A stretch of 64,000 bases of DNA from Misgurnus anguillicaudatus (taxonomy: Eukaryota > Chordata > Actinopteri > Cypriniformes > Cobitidae). Location: positions 50,701,501 to 50,765,500 of the forward strand of contig NC_073358.2 of assembly GCF_027580225.2 (NCBI RefSeq), in the 5' to 3' direction. This document shows positions 1-10,812 of this stretch, piece after piece (the first letter of the stretch is position 1; every line of letters starts with the position of its first letter). The translations under genes were made by a program, and so were the position numbers. The notes under the pieces are model-generated. The model was not told where the DNA came from, did no database searches, and was given only the letters and a program-made list of their open reading frames with translations.

Positions 1-1421
1 TCTGGGGTGTGAAGCGTTTTCAGCGCACAAGTCTGTACTCGATGCATCCTCGATATCAAGAACACATCCGGGTATTTTCATGCGTCCGCTGTACTTGCGT
101 TCTTGAGAATTGGAATTGAACTTCAACGGTTAATGATGACATAGAGCAAAAACACAAGGACTCAAGATCGCTGAAGAACGCATATTGAGAAACAGCTGAT
201 GTTTTTTTAACAAGATTCGGGAGGAGCACGATCAGAAATTGATCAGAACTCATTAGGTAATCAGCCTAAACACTACGGCTGCGTCCGAAAACTCTAAATT
301 GCTGCCTTCTGAGGCAGCATTCCAAGGCAGGAAGGTATTAATGAATGTCCGAATCCAATGTTTGATTTACTTCCTGACTCCTGAGGTACCTCCATCATCC
401 TGTCCCACAATTCTATGAGATTGGTCGAGCCTGGTCGAGTTCCAAAACATAAAATGGCAGCCAAGAAAGTGGCTCGAGCATAAATTTAGTGTAAATAAAT
501 GTATATTTTCACTTTTTACACCTTTTAATTGCATTCCCTGTGTCATTTCACTTTGTTTGTTGTGACTCGGCTTGTGTGCTTGGATGTTCTGATTTCTTTG
601 TATGGATTCGGTGTTTGGCTTGATGGCTGCATCTGGTGGAGGTTTTGTGTCAATAGCCCACTTAGAAATCTCCTTACTGATAAAAATGCTGATGTTTCAA
701 ATACTTATGTTCCCCGCTGTAGCTACCTTCATGCCTCCAAAGTCATTGCCTCATGAGGCAGCGAGGCAACAAGTCAGTTGCCTAAGTTTTTGGATGTAGC
801 CTACATATACATACATCCTACCTACCTGAGTCCTGAGTTCATTTTCCAACATCCCTCCACCACCCCAACTCCCCACTCTAATCTGTTTTATCCCACTTCA
901 GGGATGGAGGAATTTTCTGGATTCGGGTGATACCCCAGATCCGGAGTTCCAGGTTCACTCCAGGTCCAGATCCCTCCCCCAGGACATCATGCCAAAATAA
1001 GCTTACTTTCGCAATCAGATTAGATGTAAGAGCGAACTCGTGAATTAGCTGGTCTTTTCAGTAGGGTTCAAGGGTATTGTAGATGCCTGTTCGCTAGGGG
1101 TTGTTAAAATCTCAAACCACTAGAATGACCAATTGTAATGATGATGCTTGCCTTGGCAAACCTCAAAAGATGATTGAGAAATATCAATACTGTGCTGCCT
1201 AAAAAGCACAGACACACATTTATAAAAGTACCCAGAAAATCAATGAGGGCAATAATATGATGAGGGCCATATTTACAATGCACACACACACACTTTTTGT
1301 TTTGGATTATTATAAGTATGAATTGAAGTCTGGCACAGTTCCTGTTTTGGAGTTCTCTGAGGAGCGCCTGTCAACACGACAGATAAAACAAATGAATTTG
1401 CTGGAAATATTAGAGATTGAA

Positions 1422-1423
<2 letters not shown>

Positions 1424-1463
<40 letters not shown>
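1424..1463. repeat. (TC)n microsatellite
   Basis: About 20 TC dinucleotides in a row, with a serine/leucine-rich shadow frame on one strand and an Arg-Glu repeat on the other. Confidence 0.95.
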
Positions 1464-1467
<4 letters not shown>

Positions 1468-1544
1468 TGGTCTGGCACTTTGTCATTTGCTTCCTTGGAA
1501 ACATCATAAAATTTGAGTTATTCAGTACTGTACAAAATGGTTTA

Positions 1545-1855
1545 AGGTGATGGTTTAAGCTGGTCCTCCCAGCCTGGCAACCCTACTGGAAAATCGAGCT
1601 AAGACCAGCATAAGCTGGTGAGCTGGTTTTAGCTGGTCTCCCAGCTTGGTTTTAGCTGGTATTGTTGGTGTAGCAAGCTGTGTTTTGGTCACTTTTTAAG
1701 CTGGTCTAGCTGGACTTAGCTGGTTAGGCTAGAAGACCAGCTGACCCACCGGCTTGACCAGCTTTGCCAGGCTGGGAGACCAGCTTAGACCAACTACTGC
1801 CACCTTAAACCATCTGAAACCAGCTTATGCTGGTCTGCTGGATTTTCAGTAGGGA
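1545..1855. mobile_element. Palindromic CCAGCT-rich non-autonomous element
   Basis: The block is built from short inverted words (AGCTGGTC, GACCAGCT, CCAGCATAAGCTGG). Its outer parts are inverted copies: TTAAGGTGATGGTTTAAGC at the left, and CCTTAAACCATC on the right. It resembles the very common cyprinid repeats made of CCAGCATAAGCTGGT words. A related fragment lies at 13135-13290. The superfamily is not clear. Confidence 0.65.
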
Positions 1856-2154
1856 AAGCTGACCAGTTTAAAAAGTGACCAGCTAGCTACACCAGTTCAC
1901 TATGCTGACTCACACTCATGATATTTTCGTACAATATTACAAATGATATGATTGCTATTGATTAAAAAGGGACAAAAAGGTTCAAGACTGAGATGAATGT
2001 GTAAACTAAAGAAAGCTTTTGGCTTCATATGACTGCTTAAGAGATCTTCATTACACATGACAGAAAAAAATGACTTTCAGTCAGCCCTCATTTCCAGAAA
2101 ACTGTGGAAACTTACTTCACTTAACTTCATTTGTAAATGTGGCAGACATTTTAA

Positions 2155-2440
2155 AGAACGCCTCTCTGTTGCCCAAATTTACTAACAAGTCAGTTAAAGG
2201 AAACCCTGCGAGACGAAGACTCCGGCACTGAAGAGTCTTTCCCGACGGATTCAGATAATGAGTCTCATTCCGAATCTTCCGCACACACAAAATATGGCAC
2301 ACACTTGTCGAAGTACCACGAGCCAATTACACACCAGCACTCCGTGACACGGAACAGATTTAACATTGTTTACGCTAAATCGCCAAAACAAACAATAAAA
2401 CTGATTCATAACGATATTACGCTAGTCCAGAGAGAGAGAA

Positions 2441-2479
<39 letters not shown>

Positions 2480-2481
2480 TG
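2155..2481 (+). other. Open frame without ATG, acidic, unassigned
   Basis: This plus-strand frame is open for about 109 codons, with no ATG. Its middle is acidic and serine-rich (EDSGTEESFPTDSDNESHSE). The last part runs into a (GA)n microsatellite and reads Arg-Glu repeats. It could be a decayed transposon or host-like fragment, or chance. I do not recognise it. Confidence 0.2.
2429..2472. repeat. (GA)n microsatellite
   Basis: An imperfect GA tract, interrupted by AAGAGACAA, followed by CGAGCGAGC. Confidence 0.9.
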
Positions 2482-3570
2482 TAGGCGTTTAAGACCTAAA
2501 CCATGGGAGAAGAAATCTAATTAAATGCATAAACTATATCCTTCTCTCTAAATCTCTTTTTACCACACATACACACTATTTTTTTATAAAATAACTTTAA
2601 CCGTCAAACATTATGTTCCCCAGATAGTGTCGTGCTGTAGTTTCAGTGCTATGACATCGTTTGATGTGGTCTGTGCCATTTCAGCTGGCCATAATAACCG
2701 CACGCTTTGACCCCGAGTAATATCTGAGTGTTATTATGACAGTAACGTTTCCACCACAGAGATATTAGTGCAGAATTATTGCGGCGAGTTGATATCAAAG
2801 ATCCATTAGTCTCATTAGCTCAATAGGAGCTTGTTAACCTCTGCGTAATGAATTGAGAGCAGCCACACTGAGAGCGACTCTTTTCGGGTTCTCCCGCCGT
2901 GAGATGACTGCACTTTACCGATGCGTTTTTTTCCCAATCTGGATGACAGAACGCAAGCGGAGGTCTTCTAGCCATGCCCATCACACCTCAGAGAACACGG
3001 CTTTTATGGTAAACAGCGGGGTATATTCAAGGGCAAACATTAGGTACGAAACATACAAGTACACCGACGCAAATGCTTCTAGGCAAACAAGCTCAATTTC
3101 ATGCATCGTGCCTTTTAAATTGTGTCAGACGTCAATTTCATCATAACACAATGGAAAGATGCATTGCATTTTAAATATTTGTCCCATTTCACGTACCGTA
3201 CCGCACAATAGATTTGCAAGTCAGTTTACTTTTGAAAAATCTACTTAATTATAATAAAATAAAAATGTTTTTCCAGGAATAAAAAGCATCGCTCTCAGTG
3301 GCTATGTTTACATGCAGAATATTTTGTCAATTCAACTGAATTTAATCTGATTGCAGGTTACGACAATACAGTTTACATGTACCCCAAACATTGTAATCTG
3401 ATTCAAATGTTTGTTTACATGAACTTTATATATAATCTGAACCAAACGCAAGCACACAGCCAGGGTTGCCAGATTCGCAAATCCAAATCAGCCCAATGGA
3501 CATTTAAAACTAGCCCAAAAGCATCCCAATGACTATATACAGCCCAAATACCAACAACAAATAAACAAAA

Positions 3571-3969
3571 TCCTTTCATCTTTAACCTGCAAAAAATAAC
3601 CCAAATCTGAAGTCCGCAAAAAAGCAGAAGACTTGGCAACGCAGCGCACATCATCTCTTTCCGAATGCACGCTTTATCTCTGAATAAATGTACAAAGTCC
3701 AAAATCCTTTCATCTTTAACCTGCAAAAAAAATAACCCAAATCTGAAGTCCGCAAAAAAGCAGAAGACTTGGCAACGCAGCACACATCATCTCTTTCCGA
3801 ATGCACGCTTTATCTCTGAATAAATGTTCAAAGTCCAAAATCCATTCATCTTTAACCTGCAAAAAACAAACAAATCTGAAGTCTGCAAAAAAGCAGAAGA
3901 CTTGGCAACGCAGCGCACATCATCTCTTTCCGAATGCACGCTTTATCTCTGAATAAATGTACAAAGTCC
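3571..3969. repeat. Three tandem copies of a ~134-bp unit
   Basis: Units start with the word TCCTTTCATCTTTAACC at 3571 and 3705, and with TCCATTCATC at 3841. Each runs through CTTGGCAACGCAGC, CATCATCTCTTTCCGAATGC and CTGAATAAATGT. The first two units are nearly identical and the third has a short A-tract change. The 122-codon minus-strand frame over it is a by-product. Confidence 0.92.
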
Positions 3970-4111
3970 CTTCGAAGAAAGTTTTCAGATGTAGGCAAAG
4001 ACAACACAATTTTTAAATTGCACACGGCTATTTTATTTCGCTATGTAATATCATGAAAGCTGCAGAATGTACAGCGCGTGACCCCATTACTTTTATAATG
4101 TGTGTTGCGAT

Positions 4112-4595
4112 CAGTGTTGGGGGTAAGGCATTACAGGTAACGCGCATTATGTAATAATATTACTTTTCTGAAGTAATGAGTAAAGTAACGCATTACTTTA
4201 TAAATGTACACGTTAATATTTTAGTTACTTTTTTAAAAAGTAATGCGTGTTACTTTTCAGTTTAATTAATTCAATTTTAAAATAAAATAATATACTGAAT
4301 TAAACTAAACATAAAGTAGAATTACGCAGTCTGTGCGCCTGAGCGGGAACAGTTTGAGTCAGAAACGGAGATAACAGGCCAGAGCTTGACCTTTTTGCAA
4401 TCATAAAAAACACCTGTAAGGCCTGAAAGAGATCAAGCCTCAGCCAAGAAAAAAAGTAACGCAAAAGTAACTTAAAAGTAACGTAAGCATTACTTTCCAG
4501 GAAAAGTAACTAAGTAACGCAATTAGTTATTTTTTTTTGGGGAGTAACTTAATATTGTACTGCATTACTTTTAAAAGTAACTTTCCCCAACACTG
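4112..4595. mobile_element. hAT-type MITE with 8-bp target site duplication
   Basis: Ends are CAGTGTTGGGGGTAA at the left and CCCCAACACTG at the right, an inverted pair typical of fish hAT MITEs rich in AAGTAAC/GTTACTT words. The flanks GTTGCGAT (4104-4111) and GTTGTCAT (4596-4603) are a plausible 8-bp duplication with two mismatches. Length is 484 bp and it has no coding capacity. Confidence 0.88.
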
Positions 4596-4993
4596 GTTGT
4601 CATTGCCTTGCCATTGCTTGTTTCTGTGACAAGAATCATGGGATACGTAAATATGAAGTTAATATAAGACGTGAACTCAAGCACAATTGTTCTGCGCATG
4701 TGCACAATGTACTTTTGCATCCGACTGAGAAAATACTACGATTTACGTGTTTACATGCATACTTTTTTCCTACTGATCAGATCACAGATCGGACTACACC
4801 ACCTTTTTCAATACGATTAAAATTTTCATCCGATCGGCCTCAATCGTATTGATTAAGGTGTTTACATGAAGGCTTTCAATCCGACTGAGCCATTAATATG
4901 ATTACAAATGAATTATTTGGTTGCATTTAAACGTACTGTGCGTCTCGCCAGTCTCTCTGCTATTTGCATTGACCTAAAACTTTGACATCATTT

Positions 4994-5362
4994 TTAAAGG
5001 GAACATTTCATAAGACTTTTTGAAGATGTCAAATAAATCGTTGGTGTCCCCAGAGTATGTATGTGAAGTTCTAATTAATAATAATAATTCCTTATATATT
5101 TATATAGATAATTTATTATAGCATGTTAAAATTGCCACTTTGTAGGTGTGAGCAAAAATTTGTTTTTGGGTGTGTCCTTTAAAATGCAAATGAGCTGATC
5201 TTTGCACTAAATGGCAGAGCCGTGTTTGGATAGTGCAGATTGAAGGGCAATATTATCCCCATTTGACATCACAAAGGGAGCCAAATTTCAATTAGCTATT
5301 GGGGACCCAATTATAGCACTTAAACATAGAAAAGTCTGATTTTCATGATATGTCCCATTTAA
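4994..5362. mobile_element. TTAA-flanked MITE
   Basis: Ends are TTAAAGGGAACATTTCATAA and, inverted, TTAAATGGGACATATCATGA. A second, interrupted copy in the same orientation lies at about 30950-31790. TTAA flanks suggest a piggyBac-like or similar TTAA-targeting source. Confidence 0.75.
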
Positions 5363-5837
5363 GTACTAAAATAACTTTGTTATTGCAATCCTTTGCGATA
5401 TTGCACTACATGCGATATATCTTGCTGCCATATTTCTGTACCATTTTGTACCGTAAACCTGTTTGGAAACCACTGTCAGTTTTTGCGTAAAGCCAGTCAT
5501 TCGTGTTGAAGCGTAACATTTTGAAAAAATTTTGAACAGAGTATGCATCAATGGGTTGGTGTGGGACATATACGGTGATAACCAGAGGTACTTCCTGTGT
5601 CCATAATAGCCATATTGATCGTAGTAAAGAAGCCTCATAAAATTTCCTCGTAACATTACATAAATAATACACAAACCCATACAGTATGCGTGTATGGGCA
5701 TCCATATCTCCAGCAGTACCTAAAGCAATGAAGCCATGAATAAACCAGAGCTATCAGATTTTTATTACACTTCAGAAAAGACCATAATGTTTCCCTGGCC
5801 ATAAACGAAAGTAGTGGAGAATGTGTGTGCGTGTGTG

Positions 5838-5843
5838 TATTAC
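5838..5843 (-). other. 5' splice site of the UNC5 exon
   Basis: The minus-strand sequence GG|GTAATA follows the codons for Asp-Glu-Thr-Ser. It is a usable GT donor that leaves one G of a glycine codon in the exon, matching the known UNC5 junction inside ...DETSG. After the donor the frame runs into an ACACAC-rich stretch, which is clearly intronic. Confidence 0.88.
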
Positions 5844-6077
5844 CCGACGTCTCGTCCACCCTCTCTTCTATCGTGTGCTCTCTCTGATGAACCCATTCGC
5901 CGTTACACTTGAAGTAGATTTGAGTGGCGGGCGTGGCCGTGCAGTAGAGATTGACACCTTTGTTTTTAACGATGTAAGAGTCTTCCGGCTCCAACAGGAA
6001 GTGCGGGAGCGGCTCCGGAGGATCGCTGGGAAACGTCTCCGGGAGCTCCCCCAATCCCAACAGAAAGTCATCGTCAA
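5844..6077 (-). CDS. unc5c: UNC5-family netrin receptor, internal exon encoding N-terminal ectodomain and start of Ig1 (UNC5C-like)
   Basis: UNC5 proteins are single-pass netrin receptors that mediate repulsive axon guidance and dependence-receptor signalling at the plasma membrane. The minus-strand frame reads an acidic start (DDDF), then [18 protein letters not shown], then [30 protein letters not shown] and ERVDETS. These are the hallmark residues of the stretch just after the signal peptide and the first half of Ig domain 1. The [17 protein letters not shown] and [13 protein letters not shown] wording fits UNC5C better than UNC5A, B or D as I remember them. Two cysteines (about exon residues 45 and 57) should pair with cysteines encoded by the following exon. 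The exon is 234 nt: two bases finish a codon, 77 codons follow, and one base starts the next, so both introns are phase 1 and skipping would keep the frame. It carries a short LLGLG-type expansion after DDDF relative to human UNC5C. Which teleost paralogue (ca or cb) it is cannot be decided. Very high confidence for UNC5, good for UNC5C. Confidence 0.93.
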
Positions 6078-6112
6078 CTGCGAAGAAAAACAAAGCAAAA
6101 AGAAGCTTCAGT
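6078..6112 (-). other. 3' splice site of the UNC5 exon
   Basis: Read on the minus strand, a T-rich tract (CTTTTTGCTTTGTTTTTC) runs into TTCGCAG directly before the exon. An upstream TTTACTGAAG is a plausible branch-point sequence. This fixes the exon start at 6077. The reading frame is also open a little way into the intron, but that is chance. Confidence 0.9.
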
Positions 6113-6467
6113 AAACCAGTGAGAATAACTCATCCTGCGAGATGAGCTTCAGGAAAAATCATTTGGGTTCACAAGATGATGTGTTTGTTTTCTCAGCTGT
6201 ACGAAATCTGGAGGCTTCTAATGTGCTCGGAAAACATTTCAGCTAAATTGCACACCTGTCATTATCTATTTCAAAGCCACTGTAGGATATGACAAATGAT
6301 TATTAACTGGCTATAGAGACGATTATCAATCTCTTAACACTGCATGAAATCCTGTTTGCAACAAAAATCCCATCTAGACAATTTATTCAATAATGAAACA
6401 AAAACTATTTTTGCAGGGCCTCTTGTGTAATTGCCTTTTCTGTGAGGTTGTTTCATGTTCAAAGAGC

Positions 6468-6469
<2 letters not shown>

Positions 6470-6510
<41 letters not shown>
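6470..6510. repeat. (GA)n microsatellite
   Basis: GA tract within intron 1, about 400 bp upstream of the exon's acceptor site. The 6112-6770 interval otherwise shows nothing I recognise. Confidence 0.93.
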
Positions 6511-6512
<2 letters not shown>

Positions 6513-6777
6513 TGGTGGTCTGTTTTGGGGTCTCATTATGAAACCGGATCAAATGGTGGTCTCTAACTGATTCTGGTTAATAGAGTTACTGCTGTTTTTT
6601 AATCTTATCTCAATTCACAACATCAAAAAATAAATAAATGAAGGAATAGCCGATAGGTCAAATCTTAACAAATGAATCAATTAAGTAATGCATGCACGAT
6701 TGAAAGACAAATATGTCTATTTATTGGCATTTACAGCAGTTAAACCTGCAATGAGGTGCTTTACACAGAAAAAATTG

Positions 6778-9700
6778 GGTAACACTTTACTTGAGTGGGT
6801 GTTCATAAGACTGACATGACACCTTCATAATCATGACATGATATGTGTCATTAACTGTCATCAAGTGTCATTTGTTCAATTGTCATTTTTAATGCAAAGA
6901 TGACATTGTTTGAAATGTCCTTGAAATAAACCGCCATAACTTGTCATAAATTTGTCATAAACATGACATAGCAGAATAAGGATCAAACTTAAGAAACTAC
7001 CTAGCTTTATGGGTTAACATTACATTAAACTGTCATTTAAATGTCATTAAGTGTTAATAATAGGTCAAATAATTTTAAATACCTTAACAAAATGCAACAG
7101 ATTTGCGTCAAAAGATTATAATTAACTTTATGTACTGTATGTGCACAATAAATAAAATATTGACAACTAACAGAACTTGTTCTTCCTCACACAGAGGGTT
7201 CTGACATAGAAGAAAAAACTAACACAACATTTATTAATTAATATAAATAAATGTTTTCCAGCCATACGGACCCAACGCTGCATGGCTTAGCCCATTATTG
7301 TCCTGGTTTCTATTATTTTTAGGTGAATCTGTCTCCAAATGCAATAAAATATAATTTTATCAATTTTAATAATTATTATTAATATTATTATTATTGGGTA
7401 ATTGATTTTAATTCTTAAACACCTGGAGGAAACTTAAAAAAACATTATGAACTGAGGAATATGCATGACATTGTTATAAAACTATTTGACAGAGTATTAA
7501 CACTTAATGACATTTTAATGACAAAATATATTTGTACCACTGTAATGAGGTCAAGAAAAATATTAATAACGCTGTTATAAAACTATTTGACAGAGTATTA
7601 ACACTTAATGACATTTTAATGACAAAATATATTTGTACCACTGTAGTGAGTCAAGAAAAATATTAATAACGCTGTTATAAAACTATATGACAGAGTATTA
7701 ACACTTAATGGCATTTATTATATTTGTACCACTGTAATTGAGGTCAAGAAAAATATTAATAACCGTGTTATAAAACTACATGACAGAGTATTAAAACTTA
7801 ATGACATTTTAATGACAAAATATATTTGTACCACTGTAGTTGAGGTCAAGAAAAATATTCATGGCGCTGTTATAAAACTATTTGACAGAGTATTAACACT
7901 TAATGACATTTATTGTATTTGTACCACTGTAATTGAGGTCAAGAAAAATATTAATAACGCTGTTATAAAACTACATGACAGAGTATTAACACTTAATGAC
8001 ATTTTAATGACAAAATATATTTGTACCACTGTAATTGAGGTCAAGAAAAATATTAATAACGCTGTTATAAAACTATATGACAGAGTATTAACACTTAATG
8101 ACATTTATTATTATTGTACCACTGTAGTTGAGGTCAAGAAAAATATGAATAACACTGTTATAAAACTATATGACAGAGTATTAACACTTAATGACATTTT
8201 AATGACAAATTATATTTGTACCACTGTAATTGAGGTCAAGAAAAATATTAATAACGCTGTTATAAAACTATATGACAGAGTATTAACACTTAATGACATT
8301 TTAATGACAAATTATAATTGTATCACTGTTGTTGAGGTCAAGAAAAATATTAATAACGGTGTTATAAAACTATTTGACAGTGTATTAACACTTAATGACA
8401 TTTTAATGACAAATTATATTTGTATCACTGTTGTTAAGGTCAAGAAAAATATTCATGACACTGTTATAAAGCTATATGACAGAGTATTAACACTTAATGA
8501 CATTTTAATGACAAATTATAATTGTATCACTGTAGTTGAGGTCAAGAAAAATATTAATAACACTGTTATAAAACTATATGACAGAGTATTAACACTTAAT
8601 GACATTTTAATGACAAATTATATTTGTACTACTGTAGTTGAGGTCAAGAAAAATATTAATAACACTGTTATAAAACTATATGACAGAGTATTAACACTTA
8701 ATGACATTTTAATGACAAATTATAATTGTATCACTGTAGTTGAGGTCAAGAAAAATATTAATAACACTGTTATAAAACTATATGACAGAGTATTAACACT
8801 TAATGACATTTTAATGACAAATTATATTTGTACTACTGTAGTTGAGGTCAAGAAAAATATTAATAACACTGTTATAAAACTATATGACAGAGTATTAACA
8901 CTTAATGACATTTTAATGACAAATTATAATTGTATCACTGTAGTTGAGGTCAAGAAAAATATTCATGACGCTGTTATAAAACTGTATGACAGTGTATTAA
9001 CACTTAATGACATTTTAATGACAAATTATGATTGTATCACAGTAGTTGAGGTCAAGAAAAATATTAATAACGCTGTTATAAAACTATTTGACAGAGTATT
9101 AACACTTAATGACATTTTAATGATAAATTATATTTGTACCACTGTAGTCCAGGTCAAGAAAAATATTCATGATGCTGTTATAAAACTATTTGACAGAGTA
9201 TTAACACTTAATGACATTTTAATGAAAAATTATATTTGTACCACTGTAGTTGAGGTCAAGAAAAATATTCATGACGCTGTTATAAAACTATTTAACAGAG
9301 TATTAACACTTAATGGCATTTATTATATTTGTACCACTGTAATGAGGTCAAGAAAAATATTAATAACGCTGTTATAAAACTGTATGACAGAGTATTAACA
9401 CTTAATGACATTTTAATGACAAATTATAATTGTATCACTGTAGTTGAGGTCAAGAAAAATATTAATAATGCTGTTATAAAACTATATGACAGAGTATTAA
9501 CACTTAATGACATTTTAATGACAAATTATATTTGTACCACTGTAGTTGAGGTCAAGAAAAATATTCATGATACTGTTATAAAACTATATGACAGAGTATT
9601 AACACTAAATTACATTTTAATGATAAATTATATTTGTACCACTGTAGTTGAGGTCAAGAAAAATATTAATAACGCTGTTATAAAACTGTATGACAGAGTA

Positions 9701-10179
9701 TTAACACTTAATGACATTTATTATTATTGTATCACTGTAGTTGAGGTCAAGAAAAATTTTCATGACGCTGTTATAAAACTATATGACAGAGTATTAACAC
9801 TTAATGACATTTTAATGACAAAATATATTTGTACCACTGTAGTTGAGGTCAAGAAAAATATTAATAACGCTGTTATAAAACTACATGACAGAGTATTAAC
9901 ACTTAATGACATTTTAATGACAAATTCAATTTGTATCACTGGTAGAAGTAGTCAGTTTTGTTGTCTTGGTAATGTCAAGTTGTCATGACAAGTTATGATG
10001 TATTGGTTTATGTCAAGTCGTCATAACAAAGACATTTCAAACAATGTTATCTTTGCATTAAAAATGACATAATTAAACAAATCACACTTAATGAGAGTTG
10101 TCATAAACGTGCATAAAATTTCCTTCCTTCATGATTATGAAGGTGTCGTGTCAGTCTTATGAACAAGAAAAGTGTTACC
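6778..10179. mobile_element. 3.4-kb inverted-repeat element with internal minisatellite
   Basis: Left end GGGTAACACTTTACTTGAG and right end, inverted, GGTAACACTTTTCTTG begin terminal inverted repeats of roughly 200 bp. These share TTCATAAGACTGACA, GACACCTTCATAATCATGA, CATTTTTAATGCAAAGAT and ACATTGTTTGAAATGTC in the same order. The interior is mostly a 102-bp tandem array. There is no transposase. It is a non-autonomous DNA transposon whose interior has expanded. Target duplication and superfamily are not clear. Confidence 0.82.
7462..9945. repeat. Minisatellite, ~25 copies of a 102-bp unit (93-bp variants)
   Basis: The unit contains GAGGTCAAGAAAAATATT, GCTGTTATAAAACTAT, ACAGAGTATTAACACTTAATG and ACATTTTAATGACAAA. 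The standard unit is 102 bp (34 codons). Variants reading GACATTTATTATA are 9 bp shorter. Because both lengths are multiples of three and one frame has no stop, plus-strand frames of 521 codons (7812-9377) and 219 codons (9329-9988) appear. Between about 8300 and 9000 two subtypes alternate (TATATTTGTACTACTG and TATAATTGTATCACTG), giving a 204-bp higher-order period. No promoter, splice or family evidence supports translation. Confidence 0.95.
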
Positions 10180-10429
10180 AAAACATGTTATATGTGTTAA
10201 AAGTTATCATATGCACCAAGGAAAACATCATTTTGTTTTCCTAACATACAGAGGGAAATGACGTAAAAACCTAAATTTTGCAAAATGCTTACATAAAAAT
10301 AAATAAATGAATAAACAAACTGATGAATAAATGGATTCACACAGGTTCAATTATACACCAAACAGACCATCAATAAGATACATTTATAAAAACAGTGTTA
10401 ACCTTCACACAGATGAGGGCGAGTAAAGG

Positions 10430-10477
10430 AGCGAATTTTTATTTTTGGGTGAACTATACCTTTAAGACATTATTTAG
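10430..10477 (+). mobile_element. Solo end of a TTTGGGTGAACTAT-type MITE
   Basis: The sequence TTTTTGGGTGAACTATACC followed by TTTAA matches the right terminus of the element at 47928-48338, so this is a truncated copy. Otherwise 10480-11985 shows only a microsatellite and nothing I recognise. Confidence 0.6.
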
Positions 10478-10745
10478 CTTTTTTATGAAGTTGCTTTACT
10501 TTTATGGACCATTGGCTGCTCACAATGTAGGCAAACCATGACCTATACACACATACATAATGGATGGATCGGAACCCAGGATTTATTGATCCCTGGATTT
10601 ATCAATACACATACTGGAGATGTGCATTACGATAACATACACAGTAAACCGTTGTTCCATAGGTGTCACATTATTATTGAACGCCTCCATTAGATGACCA
10701 CTGACCCGTCCAATGGCAAGCAGTCTAACCCATAACTCATCCGAC

Positions 10746-10812
10746 TGTGTGTGTGTGTGTGTGGGTGTGTGTGGGTGTCTCTCTCTCTCTCTCTCTCTTT
10801 CTCTCTTTCACA
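10746..10812. repeat. (GT)n/(CT)n compound microsatellite
   Basis: GT tract with GGGTG interruptions, followed by TCTCTC and TTTCTCTC. Confidence 0.93.

Larger units (their letters stand above)
3302..4890. mobile_element. Composite repeat with TGTTTACATG-rich ends
   Basis: Both ends are rich in TTTACATG words: at about 3304, 3369 and 3413 on the left, and in 4748-4870 on the right. They also share CAATCNGATT-type words in inverted orientation, suggesting a degraded inverted-repeat transposon. It contains the 134-bp tandem repeat and an hAT MITE. The exact ends are uncertain. Confidence 0.45.
1..5843 (-). other. unc5c: Inferred part of intron 2 of the UNC5 gene
   Basis: This is downstream of the exon in the direction of transcription. 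The next UNC5 exon, which should encode a YWCQC motif, was looked for in the minus-strand frames and not seen, so the intron continues beyond the left edge. Bases 1-1420 and 2485-3300 show no gene and no repeat I recognise. Confidence 0.7.

Noticed and set aside
3415..3783. 122-codon minus-strand frame
   Set aside because: Spans the 134-bp tandem repeats. The peptide repeats because the DNA does, and no family is recognised.
1..5837. Next UNC5 exon (second half of Ig1, YWCQC motif)
   Set aside because: No minus-strand frame in this interval shows the expected residues, so the exon is probably beyond the left edge.
5821..6114. 97-codon plus-strand frame over the UNC5 exon
   Set aside because: Shadow of the real minus-strand exon; the plus-strand peptide has no family features.
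7462..9945. CRISPR-like regular repeats
   Set aside because: Units are contiguous with no unique spacers, and the window is vertebrate DNA.
7812..9988. Long plus-strand open frames (521 and 219 codons) as a repeat-protein gene
   Set aside because: They are translations of a 102-bp minisatellite inside a non-autonomous transposon. The units at 7490-7800 are frame-broken. No start context, splice site or known repeat family supports a protein.
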